DNA from: an uncultured Bacteroidia bacterium
GTDB lineage: Bacteria > Bacteroidota > Bacteroidia > Bacteroidales > UBA932
DNA length: 53,316 bases
Assembly: GCA_902790635.1 (NCBI GenBank)
Contig: CADASN010000020.1
Span: 1-53,316 of the forward strand
Direction of reading: 5' to 3'
The position numbers and the translations under genes are program-made. The notes under the pieces were generated by a model. That model saw only the letters and a program-made list of their open reading frames with translations. It was not told where the DNA came from and did no database searches. Below, in pieces: positions 8,094 to 15,864 of the stretch. Within the stretch, counting starts at the first letter, position 1. The number at the start of each line of letters is the position of its first letter.

Positions 8094-9154
8094 GGATCCA
8101 ATTGAACTACGACCTGTCCGCGCAGAACACCTTCCGGATGAAGGTGTTCTGCGCGTGCTGGGTCGAGTACGAGACGGTCAAGGAGCTGGAAGGGCTCAAT
8201 TTCGACAAGCTACCGAAGCCGTTGCTGCACATCGGCGCGGGAAGCAATCTGTTGTTCACCAAGGATTTCCCGGGCACGGTCCTGCACTCCAACATCGAGT
8301 TCATCAAGTACATCGACATGGGCCTGCAGGAGGTGCCGGTCATGGTCGGCGCCGGGGTGCTCTGGGATAATTTCGTGGCGGAGACCTGCCGCCACGGCCT
8401 CTGGGGCGCCGAGAACCTCTCGCTCATCCCGGGCGAGGTGGGCGCTGCGGCCGTGCAGAACATCGGTGCCTACGGCGTGGAGGTGGGGGATCTCATCTCC
8501 GGGGTGGTCTGCTTCGACCTGCAGGAGCGCAAGAAAGTCAGGTTTTCCCGTGCGGAGTGCCGCTACGGCTACCGCGATTCCCTGTTCAAGCAGCCGGAGT
8601 TCCGGGGCCGCTATGTGGTCACGAGCGTGCTGCTGCGCCTGACGCGTCAGTATAGTCCCCGCTTGGAATACAAGGGGATTCGCGAGGCGTTGGGGATTCC
8701 CGGTCAAGCCGGGAATGACGCTGCCGCCGACCCGAGCCGCGTCATGGCCGACCCGATCGGCCATCTCACTCCCCAGCAGGTGCGCGATGCCATCATCCGC
8801 ATCCGCCGGCAGAAGCTGCCCGATCCCGAGGAACTCGGCAGCGCCGGCAGTTTCTTCAAGAACCCGGTCGTGAGCCGGGAAGAGTTCGCGCGCATCTCGC
8901 CGGACGGCAGCGCACCGCACTATGACCTGCCGGACGGCATGGTCAAGGTGCCGGCGGCGTGGATGATCGACCGGTGCGGCTTCAAGGGCGCAGTCGAAGG
9001 CGGCGCGGCGGTGTATGAGAAGCAGCCGCTCGTGATCGTCAACCAGAGCGGCGAGGCCTCCCCGGAGGATGTCCTCGCGCTTGAGCAGAGAATCATCAAC
9101 GGGGTGCAGGAACGCTTCGGCGTCACCCTCCACCCGGAAGTGGAGCATATATGA
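8090..9154 (+). CDS. murB: UDP-N-acetylmuramate dehydrogenase (MurB) with an in-frame repeat insertion
   Basis: FAD-dependent reductase that converts UDP-GlcNAc-enolpyruvate to UDP-MurNAc, the second committed step of peptidoglycan synthesis. 354 residues. The start is the GTG that overlaps the aspS stop (GTGA). Landmarks: GAGSNLL and [21 protein letters not shown] for FAD binding, [12 protein letters not shown] with the active-site Tyr region, [19 protein letters not shown] with the Ser proton donor, and C-terminal MIDRCGFKG and HPEVEHI. Residues ~201-211 ([11 protein letters not shown]) are encoded by a palindromic repeat (8692-8720) and sit between IREAL and the [12 protein letters not shown] helix, a loop that is much shorter in the Bacteroides homologues I remember. 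The ATG of murA overlaps the end by 4 bp. Confidence 0.95.
   Translation: MRIQLNYDLSAQNTFRMKVFCACWVEYETVKELEGLNFDKLPKPLLHIGAGSNLLFTKDFPGTVLHSNIEFIKYIDMGLQEVPVMVGAGVLWDNFVAETCRHGLWGAENLSLIPGEVGAAAVQNIGAYGVEVGDLISGVVCFDLQERKKVRFSRAECRYGYRDSLFKQPEFRGRYVVTSVLLRLTRQYSPRLEYKGIREALGIPGQAGNDAAADPSRVMADPIGHLTPQQVRDAIIRIRRQKLPDPEELGSAGSFFKNPVVSREEFARISPDGSAPHYDLPDGMVKVPAAWMIDRCGFKGAVEGGAAVYEKQPLVIVNQSGEASPEDVLALEQRIINGVQERFGVTLHPEVEHI
8692..8720. repeat. Palindromic repeat inserted in the murB coding sequence (inverted copy)
   Basis: GGGATTCCCGGtcaaGCCGGGAATGACG is the reverse complement of the intergenic repeat at 5036-5065, with only a few differences. It is read in frame without a stop and adds roughly ten codons to murB. 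Confidence 0.85.
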
Positions 9155-10458
9155 GTTCATTCAAGATCGAAGGCGGCCACCGCCTGCACGGAGAGATCGT
9201 GCCCCAGGGCGCCAAGAACGAGGCCCTGGAAGTGATCAGTGCCGTTCTCCTCACCTCCGAGCCCGTCACCATCACCAACGTCCCGGAGATCCTGGACGTC
9301 AAGAACCTGATCGAGTTGCTGCGGGGGATGGGGGTCAATGTGGAGCGTCGCGCCAAGGGCGAATACACGTTCACCGCCAACCACGTCAACGAGTTCTACA
9401 TCCGCAGCGCCGACTTCGTCGCGCGATGCGCCCGGCTCCGTGGCTCCGTCCTCGTCGTGGGGCCGCTGCTGACGCGTTTCGGCCAGGCATTCTTCCCCAA
9501 ACCGGGCGGCGACAAGATCGGCCGCCGGCGCGTGGACACCCACATCGAAGGTTTCATGCGCCTGGGCGCGAAATGCGCCTACGACACGGCCAAGCGGGCC
9601 TACAACCTTTCCTCGGGCCGCTCAATGCAGGGTTGCTATATGCTGCTGGACGAGGCCTCCGTGACCGGTACGGCCAACATCATCATGGCCGCGACCCTCG
9701 CGAAAGGGACCACCACCATCTACAACGCCGCCTGCGAACCTTATGTGCAGCAGCTCTGCAAGTTGCTGATCGCCATGGGGGCGCAGATCGAGGGCCTGGG
9801 CTCCAACCTGCTCACCATCCACGGGGTGGAGCGGCTGCACGGTGCCACGCACCGCATCCTGCCGGACATGATCGAGGTGGGTTCCTTCATCGGCATGGCC
9901 GCGATCACCCAGAGTGAACTCACCATCAAGGACGTATCCTGGGAGAACCTGGGCATCATCCCCGAGTGTTTCCGCCGCCTGGGCGTCAAGCTCGAACAGC
10001 GCGGCGACGACATCTACATCCCCGCGCAGCGGAGCTACGAGATTGAGTCCTTCATCGACGGCTCCATCATGACCATCGCCGACGCTCCCTGGCCGGGCCT
10101 GACCCCGGACCTGCTGAGCGTGATGCTGGTGGTGGCCACGCAGTGCAAGGGCAGCGTGCTGATCCACCAGAAGATGTTCGAGAGCCGCCTGTTCTTCGTG
10201 GACAAGCTGATCGACATGGGCGCGCAGATCATCCTCTGCGACCCGCACCGCGCCGTGGTCATCGGCCACGACCACAAGATCAACCTCCGCGCGAACCGGA
10301 TGACGTCCCCGGACATCCGTGCCGGTATCGCCATGCTCCTGGCGGCCATGTCCGCCAAGGGCACTTCCACCATTGACAACATCGAGCAGATCGACCGCGG
10401 CTACGAGGACATCGAGAGCCGCCTCAATGCGCTCGGTGCCCATATCGAGCGATTATAG
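9151..10458 (+). CDS. murA: UDP-N-acetylglucosamine 1-carboxyvinyltransferase, Asp-type active site
   Basis: Transfers enolpyruvate from PEP to UDP-GlcNAc, the first committed step of peptidoglycan synthesis. 435 residues. GAKNEAL near the N-terminus and RLRGSVLVVGPLLTRFG are typical. The active-site loop reads PKPGGDKIGRRRVD, so residue 121 is Asp where E. coli has Cys115 (PGGC). Known family biology: this substitution prevents fosfomycin alkylation and so implies intrinsic resistance at the target. The start ATG overlaps the murB stop (ATGA). Back-to-back murB-murA would allow coupled synthesis of the two consecutive pathway enzymes. Confidence 0.96.
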   Translation: MSSFKIEGGHRLHGEIVPQGAKNEALEVISAVLLTSEPVTITNVPEILDVKNLIELLRGMGVNVERRAKGEYTFTANHVNEFYIRSADFVARCARLRGSVLVVGPLLTRFGQAFFPKPGGDKIGRRRVDTHIEGFMRLGAKCAYDTAKRAYNLSSGRSMQGCYMLLDEASVTGTANIIMAATLAKGTTTIYNAACEPYVQQLCKLLIAMGAQIEGLGSNLLTIHGVERLHGATHRILPDMIEVGSFIGMAAITQSELTIKDVSWENLGIIPECFRRLGVKLEQRGDDIYIPAQRSYEIESFIDGSIMTIADAPWPGLTPDLLSVMLVVATQCKGSVLIHQKMFESRLFFVDKLIDMGAQIILCDPHRAVVIGHDHKINLRANRMTSPDIRAGIAMLLAAMSAKGTSTIDNIEQIDRGYEDIESRLNALGAHIERL

Positions 10459-10467
10459 ATTCCTATC

Positions 10468-12636
10468 ATGCAGGTACTCAAGTTCGGCGGCAGTTCGGTA
10501 GCGGACGCCACCCGCATGTCGCGGGTAATCGACATCGTGCTCGCCGCGGCGGCGAAGGACCGGGTGATCCTGGTCTCCTCCGCGATCAGCGGCTGCACGG
10601 ACGCGCTCATCGCCATCGGCGAGGAGACGGATCCGGAACGCAAGGCGCAGCAGATCGAGGCGTTGCGCAGCCGGCACCACGCCATCGTGCGGCGGCTGTT
10701 CACCGGCGCCGAGCGCCGGGAAATGCTGACCGAGCTCGACGGCCTTTTCGACGAGCTGGCGGCGGCGGAGCCCGGGACCTGCGTGACCTTCGGCGAACTG
10801 TTTTCCACGCGCATCCTGGCGCGGAAATTCGCCTGCGAAGACGTTGCCACGCAGTGGCTGGACTCCCGTGAACTCGTGCGGACGACCGGCGGTGTCGTGG
10901 TCGAAGGCCTGACCTACGGGAAGATCCAGGCCGCGGTGCAGGCGTCGCCGGGGACGCAGCTTTTTGTCGCGCCGGGCTTCATCGCCTCCGACGGCGACGG
11001 CCGCCCGACGACGCTCGGCCGCGGCGGCTCCGACTACAGCGCAGCGCTGTTCGCCGCCGGCGCCCGGGCATCCACGCTGGAGATCTGGACCGACGTGCCG
11101 GGCATGATGACCGCAAACCCCAAGGTCATCCCGGTCGCAGTGACCATCCCCGACATCTCGTACAAAGCCGCCCTGGCCCTGGCTGAGAACGGTGCCAAGG
11201 TGCTTTATGCTCCGACGGTGAAGCCGGCGATGGAAGCGGGTATCGCTTTCTCGATCCGCAACACCTTCGATCCCCGGCATCCGGGGACGCTGGTCTCCGG
11301 CCGCCCGGCTGTCCGGGAAGGCGAGTGGATGGGGGTGACCAGCCGTACGCTGGCGGACAAGGGCGAGTCGGTGGTCTGTCTGGTCGGCGAGGGCATCCCG
11401 TCCCGGGCTTCGGCTGCCGGGCGCATCCGCGCCGCGCTTGCCGAGGCGGGCATCCAGCCCCTGGGCGAGGTCACGGGCGAGGGAGACATCTTCTTCATCC
11501 GTGTCCGTCCGACGGTGGAGCAGGCGGCCGTGGGTGCCATCCATCATGAGTTTTTCGAGTCGCGGGCCGTGACCGTGATTCCGGTCTTCATTGCCGGATT
11601 CGGTGCCGTGGGGCAGGAGCTGGTGCGCCTGATCGGCCTGAGCGCAGGCCGGATCGCCGCGCGCCGCGGCCGCTCCATCCGCATCGTCGGCCTGTCCAAC
11701 AGCCGCCGCTATGTGGTGGACCTGCGGGGCATACGGCCGGAAGAGGCTGCGCAGCGCCTCGAGGCCGGCGAGAGTACCGGCGAGGGCGCCTTCTTCGACG
11801 CCGTCCTTGCGAGCGCCCCCCGCGGCTCCGTGTTCGTGGACTGCACGAACGACCACCATCTCTACCGGCATTATCCGGAGCTCTTCCGCGGCGGGATCAA
11901 CATCGTGACCTCCAACCGCCGCTCCCTGGCCCTGCCTTTCGTGGAGTATGCCGCCCTCAAGACCGAGGCCCGGCAGAACGGGGCCTTCTTCCGCTACGAC
12001 ACCACGGTGGGCAACTCCCTGCCCATCCTCGAATCCATCGCCAGCGACGCCAACTGCAGCGACGGCATCGAGTCCATCGAAGCGGTGGTCTCTTGCACGC
12101 TCAACTACATCATCACCAACTATGACGGCGCCCGGCGTGACAGCTTCGCCACGCTCCTGCGCCAGGCCCAGGACGAAGGCCTGACGGAATCCGATCCGCG
12201 CACCGACCTCGGCGGCAAGGACGTGCTCCGCAAGCTGCTCATCCTTGCCCGGGAAGCCGGCGTGCCCCTGGAGGCCGGCGACGTGGAGATCGTCCCGATG
12301 CTCGGCCCCGAGTTCTTCGACTGCCCGCTGGAGGAGTTCTATCAGCGCCTGGCCTGCTACGAGCCCCAGTTCATCGCCCGCGAGGCGGAACTGGATGCGG
12401 CCGGGCAGCGGCAGCGTTTCGTGGCCTCACTGCGCCGCGACCCGGCCGCCCGCCACGGCTACCGGGCCGAGATCAAGATGCAGCGCGTCGGGCCCGACAA
12501 TCCTTTCTACTGGATCAGCGGCACGGAGAACGTTACCGTGGTCCGCAGTGAGTATTCCGCCCCGCTCGTGATCAAGGGTGCGGGCGAGGGCGTCCGGCTG
12601 GCCGCCACCGGTATCATCAAAGACATTCTCATGTAG
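10468..12636 (+). CDS. thrA: Bifunctional aspartokinase/homoserine dehydrogenase with a shortened ACT region
   Basis: Catalyses the first and third steps from aspartate toward threonine, methionine and lysine. 722 residues. Kinase domain ~1-280 starts KFGGSSVADATRM and contains FGELFSTRILA and TLGRGGSDYSAALFA. Residues ~290-370 hold one ACT-like unit (SVVCLVGEGIPSRASAAGRI, then GEGDIFFIRV). The homoserine dehydrogenase domain starts at FIAGFGAVGQELV (~372) and contains TTVGNSLPILESI and LTESDPRTDLGGKDVLRKLLILAR. E. coli ThrA (820 residues) has two ACT units between the domains; about one unit is missing here, so feedback control may differ. It starts 9 nt after murA. Confidence 0.93.
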   Translation: MQVLKFGGSSVADATRMSRVIDIVLAAAAKDRVILVSSAISGCTDALIAIGEETDPERKAQQIEALRSRHHAIVRRLFTGAERREMLTELDGLFDELAAAEPGTCVTFGELFSTRILARKFACEDVATQWLDSRELVRTTGGVVVEGLTYGKIQAAVQASPGTQLFVAPGFIASDGDGRPTTLGRGGSDYSAALFAAGARASTLEIWTDVPGMMTANPKVIPVAVTIPDISYKAALALAENGAKVLYAPTVKPAMEAGIAFSIRNTFDPRHPGTLVSGRPAVREGEWMGVTSRTLADKGESVVCLVGEGIPSRASAAGRIRAALAEAGIQPLGEVTGEGDIFFIRVRPTVEQAAVGAIHHEFFESRAVTVIPVFIAGFGAVGQELVRLIGLSAGRIAARRGRSIRIVGLSNSRRYVVDLRGIRPEEAAQRLEAGESTGEGAFFDAVLASAPRGSVFVDCTNDHHLYRHYPELFRGGINIVTSNRRSLALPFVEYAALKTEARQNGAFFRYDTTVGNSLPILESIASDANCSDGIESIEAVVSCTLNYIITNYDGARRDSFATLLRQAQDEGLTESDPRTDLGGKDVLRKLLILAREAGVPLEAGDVEIVPMLGPEFFDCPLEEFYQRLACYEPQFIAREAELDAAGQRQRFVASLRRDPAARHGYRAEIKMQRVGPDNPFYWISGTENVTVVRSEYSAPLVIKGAGEGVRLAATGIIKDILM

Positions 12637-12637
12637 T

Positions 12638-13612
12638 ATGGAACTTTTCCGCCAGATCCTGTCCATCGACTCCACTTCCGGCCGCGAACGGGAGTTGAGC
12701 GAGTGGCTCGCCACGCACCTGGAGGCCCCGTCCGTACAGACGTTCGAAGTCGGGGATGGGACGCTGAACCTGCTGCTCTCCTGGGGCGAGCCCCGCGTCG
12801 TATTCTGTTCGCACATGGACACGGTCCCGCCCTACATCCCGCCGACCTTTCTGGAGGACCGGGTGCTCGGGCGTGGCACCTGCGATGCCAAAGGCCAGTT
12901 CTACGCGATGTACCGCGCCTGCCAGCGCCTGGCGGCTGCGGGTCGCACGGACTTCGGCCTGCTCATCCTCGCCGGCGAGGAGACGGGCTCGTGGGGCGCC
13001 AAGGCCTTTGCCCGGACGGATTTCCGCGCACCGCTGCTGGTCGTGGGCGAACCCACGGACAACTGCATGGTGAGCGCCTCCAAGGGCACCAAGTCCTTCG
13101 GCCTCCGCTTTTTGGGCCATCCCTTCCACTCCGGCTACCCGGAGCGGGGCCTGAGCGCCGTCGATCTCTTCCTGGAGTTCATGCAGGACCTGCAGGGAGC
13201 CGGGTTCCAGGAGGATCCTGTCCTCGGAGCCACCACCTGGAACGTCGGTCTCCTGCGCAGCGACAATCCCCAGAACATCCTCAGCCCCGAGCTGAGCTGC
13301 CGCCTGTATTTCCGCACGACTTTCGCCTCGGACAAGGCGGTGGTCGCGTGGGTACGTGCCCAGGCGGGCTCGACCCTGGAGCTGGAGGAGCGCGGCGGCG
13401 ATGCGCCTGCCCGCTACCTGACGCTGCCGGGTTTCCCGTCCGCGCCGGTCGCTTTCGGCAGCGATGCCCCGCACTTGTCGAACTTCGCGCAGAAAATCAT
13501 CTGCGGGCCGGGCTCCATCACCGTCGCGCACCGCGACGAGGAGTTCGTGCGTCTCGCGGATCTCGAACAAGCAGTCAACAACTACGTCCAGATCTATGAA
13601 AGTTATCATTAG
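12638..13612 (+). CDS. dapE: M20-family metallopeptidase, probable succinyl-diaminopimelate desuccinylase
   Basis: Dinuclear zinc amidohydrolase of 324 residues. The start is ATG 12638, one base after the upstream stop. Metal ligands and catalytic residues are recognisable: FCSHMDTVPP (His, Asp), GRGTCDAKGQF (bridging Asp), GEETGSWGA (catalytic Glu followed by a ligand Glu), GEPTDN, and a late His in VAHRDEEFV. HSGYPERGLSAV marks the dimerisation/lid domain. By motif alone DapE, ArgE and LysK cannot be separated. Its place between aspartokinase and dapB, with dapD elsewhere in the window, favours removal of succinate from N-succinyl-LL-DAP. It is shorter than the ~375 residues usual for DapE. 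It overlaps dapB by 17 bp. Confidence 0.75.
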   Translation: MELFRQILSIDSTSGRERELSEWLATHLEAPSVQTFEVGDGTLNLLLSWGEPRVVFCSHMDTVPPYIPPTFLEDRVLGRGTCDAKGQFYAMYRACQRLAAAGRTDFGLLILAGEETGSWGAKAFARTDFRAPLLVVGEPTDNCMVSASKGTKSFGLRFLGHPFHSGYPERGLSAVDLFLEFMQDLQGAGFQEDPVLGATTWNVGLLRSDNPQNILSPELSCRLYFRTTFASDKAVVAWVRAQAGSTLELEERGGDAPARYLTLPGFPSAPVAFGSDAPHLSNFAQKIICGPGSITVAHRDEEFVRLADLEQAVNNYVQIYESYH

Positions 13613-14264
13613 CGGATACGGCAAGATGGGCCACATGGTCGAGGCCGTCCTGCAGCGCCGCGGCATCGAGCTCGTGTGCGCTTCCGAAGATGTCTGTGCC
13701 ATCCCCCGGGACGTGGCCCGGGAGTGCGTGTGCATCGATTTCACGACCCCCGATGCGTTCCGGGCCAACTACCGGACCCTTGCGTCGAACTTCAAGGCCG
13801 TCGTGGTGGGCACGACGGGCTGGTATGACATCAAGCAGGAGGTCTTCGCCGCTTTCGAGGCGGCCGGGACCCCGATGATCTGGGGCTCCAATTTCTCTGT
13901 CGGCGTGATCGCCCTGTTCGCCGGCATCGCCCGCACCTGCCAGGTCCTCAAAGGACACGGATATACCCCGCACGTGGAGGAGATCCACCATATCCACAAA
14001 CTGGACGCCCCGAGCGGCACCGCCAAGAGCATCGGCGTGCTGATCGAGGATTTTCTCGGCGAGAAGCCGGAGATCGGCTCCCAGCGCATCGGGGAGGTCC
14101 CCGGCACGCATATCGCCGAATTCACCTCCGGTGTGGATAAGCTCACCCTGACCCACGAGGCCTTCTCCCGCCAGGGCTTCGCCGAAGGCGCTGTCGATGC
14201 CGCCCTGATGACCGAAAGCCTCAGCGGCGTGCACGAATTCAAGGACCTGATTCTCAGCGCCTAG
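13596..14264 (+). CDS. dapB: 4-hydroxy-tetrahydrodipicolinate reductase
   Basis: NAD(P)H-dependent reductase of the DAP/lysine pathway. The start is ATG 13596 (MKVIISGYGKMGHMVE), inside the end of the upstream gene, which gives 222 residues; longer upstream readings would place the Rossmann motif internally. Motifs: GYGKMGH for dinucleotide binding, DFTTP, GTTGW, SNFSVGV, and the signature EIHHIHKLDAPSGTA with the catalytic His pair and Lys. Somewhat shorter than the 240-270 residues common in the family. Last gene of the aspS run; its end overlaps the convergent GH43 gene by 11 bp. Confidence 0.95.
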   Translation: MKVIISGYGKMGHMVEAVLQRRGIELVCASEDVCAIPRDVARECVCIDFTTPDAFRANYRTLASNFKAVVVGTTGWYDIKQEVFAAFEAAGTPMIWGSNFSVGVIALFAGIARTCQVLKGHGYTPHVEEIHHIHKLDAPSGTAKSIGVLIEDFLGEKPEIGSQRIGEVPGTHIAEFTSGVDKLTLTHEAFSRQGFAEGAVDAALMTESLSGVHEFKDLILSA

Positions 14265-15774
14265 AGTACTCGCTGTCCAGCGGCAATTTGCTGAAGGTCG
14301 GCGTGGCGACGGCGGCGGGCTCCCAGCCGTCGGCGCTGCCGAAGACGGTGAAGTCGATGACGCCCAGCGGAGCGTCCTTCGGCCAGTCGGTGACGGTCAG
14401 CCGGACGAAGCGCGCCCGCACCGGCGGGAAATCATGATAGAAAGTATCCTGCGCGACGGCATTTCCCGTGCGGTCGAGCACGGTCTCGTAGTGCTCCCCG
14501 TCGAGGGAGGTCTCCAGCCGGAAGCGATAGACCGGCAGCGCCCCGCCGCGCATGCCGAAGCCGCGCCGGGCGCCGCTGCCGAACAGCACGCGCATCCCGT
14601 CCACGCGGAACAGCTGCACCACGTCGAAACGCGTCGCCGGCGAAAGCTCGATGGTCAGCTGGGGCTGGGCGTCGTCCGCAGCCGGGCGCCAGAGCGTGCC
14701 GCTGTAGTCGTCCACGGCGTAGGCCGCGGGGAAGCCTTCCTGCTCGGAAGAGCATTTGGAGAGGGCGTTCATCGCTCGCATCTTGTTGATGGTCACGGGG
14801 ATGGATGATTTCATCGACGGATCGGCGCGCACTCCCGGGGCCGGCTGGGGCGAGTCCGTGACCGTGACGCTCATCAGGCCGTCCTCGTCGAAGCGCACCC
14901 GGTCCATGCCGATACGGCGGCCGCCCGGCGGATTGGAAAGGACGATGGTGTAGAACTGCCACCATTCGCCGTCAGGCGCCTGGACGATAGATCCGTGGGC
15001 CGTACCCGTGACAAGGCCTTCCGTCTTGCGGAGCAAGGGGTTGTTGGGGGCATAGGTATAGGGGCCGAGCGGTGAAGTGGCGGTGTAGTAACCCTCTGCG
15101 TAGGTCTTCCACTGGGTGCCGGAGGCGGAATACTCCAGATAATAGACTCCATTGCGCTTGATGACCCAGGGGCCTTCGATCCAGGCCACGCCGGGATATT
15201 CGTTTTTCTCCCCGTAGCGTTCCCAGGCATGCATCGGGTTGAAGCCGAAGAGATGCACCGGCTTCTCCGCGAAACGGGTCAGGTCCTTCGGGTCGAGCTT
15301 GACGCCGTAGATGCCGCTGATGCCGCGTCCGGGCCAGAAGAGATAGGGCTGCCCGTCATCATCGACGAAAATCTTGGTGTCGAAGCCGCCGTTCCAGCCC
15401 AGTTCCACCGGTCCGGTATTCTTGAACGGACCCAGGTCCCGGAAGGGACCCAGGGGGTTGTCGGCGACGAAGAGGTTGTCGCTGTTGCCGGAGAGGTAGA
15501 ATTTCCCCTGGTATTTGACGATGTCCGGCGCCACGGGAACGCCCTGCACGGCATGGAAATCCCAGTTCAGCAGGTCGTCCGACACCCACGCTCCGCCGCC
15601 GGTGCAGTACATGTAATACTTGCCGCCTTCTTCGAGGACGGTGACGTCGCCGGAGGCATTGCCGCCGGGTCCGATGGGCATCGGGAGCGGGTTGCAGTAG
15701 CGGGGATCCTGGGCGGAAGCGGCCAAGACCGTGCAAAGGGCGCAAAAGGCCGTCAGGAACAATTTCTTACGCAT
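14254..15774 (-). CDS. Secreted GH43 glycosidase with C-terminal discoidin (F5/8 type C, CBM32-like) domain
   Basis: 506 residues with a signal peptide (MRKKLFLTAFCALCTVLAASA). Propeller residues ~25-330: the base Asp43 in SGDVTVL, an acidic residue in APDIVKYQGKFYL, and the likely acid Glu in WIEGPWVIKRNGVYYLEYSASG; TGTAHGSIVQAPDGEWWQFY is a typical GH43 blade. Residues ~345-490 form a galactose-binding-like domain (AYAVDDYSGTLWRP, FRLETSLDGEHYETV, RARFVRLTVTDW). Likely an arabinofuranosidase, xylosidase or galactanase acting on plant side chains; the specificity cannot be read. It is divergently transcribed from the GH78 gene with a clear -7 box, and the two probably act on the same substrate. 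Confidence 0.87.
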   Translation of the reverse strand: MRKKLFLTAFCALCTVLAASAQDPRYCNPLPMPIGPGGNASGDVTVLEEGGKYYMYCTGGGAWVSDDLLNWDFHAVQGVPVAPDIVKYQGKFYLSGNSDNLFVADNPLGPFRDLGPFKNTGPVELGWNGGFDTKIFVDDDGQPYLFWPGRGISGIYGVKLDPKDLTRFAEKPVHLFGFNPMHAWERYGEKNEYPGVAWIEGPWVIKRNGVYYLEYSASGTQWKTYAEGYYTATSPLGPYTYAPNNPLLRKTEGLVTGTAHGSIVQAPDGEWWQFYTIVLSNPPGGRRIGMDRVRFDEDGLMSVTVTDSPQPAPGVRADPSMKSSIPVTINKMRAMNALSKCSSEQEGFPAAYAVDDYSGTLWRPAADDAQPQLTIELSPATRFDVVQLFRVDGMRVLFGSGARRGFGMRGGALPVYRFRLETSLDGEHYETVLDRTGNAVAQDTFYHDFPPVRARFVRLTVTDWPKDAPLGVIDFTVFGSADGWEPAAVATPTFSKLPLDSEYSRR

Positions 15775-15789
15775 AGTGGAGAGTTTAAA

Positions 15790-15797
15790 CAAAGATA
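15790..15797 (-). promoter_or_regulatory. -7 box (TATCTTTG) for the GH43 gene
   Basis: Perfect TAnnTTTG reading leftward, 15 nt before the GH43 ATG. It shares the 90-bp divergent intergenic space with the GH78 promoter. Confidence 0.7.
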
Positions 15798-15821
15798 CCG
15801 AAAAAAACAGAAAAAGATTCG

Positions 15822-15829
15822 TAACTTTA
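15822..15829 (+). promoter_or_regulatory. Probable -7 box (TAACTTTA) for the GH78 gene
   Basis: One mismatch to TAnnTTTG, 35 nt before the GH78 ATG, in the AT-rich divergent intergenic region. Confidence 0.5.
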
Positions 15830-15864
15830 AAACTTGTTACCTGAAGCATCAAAAATCTACCGAT

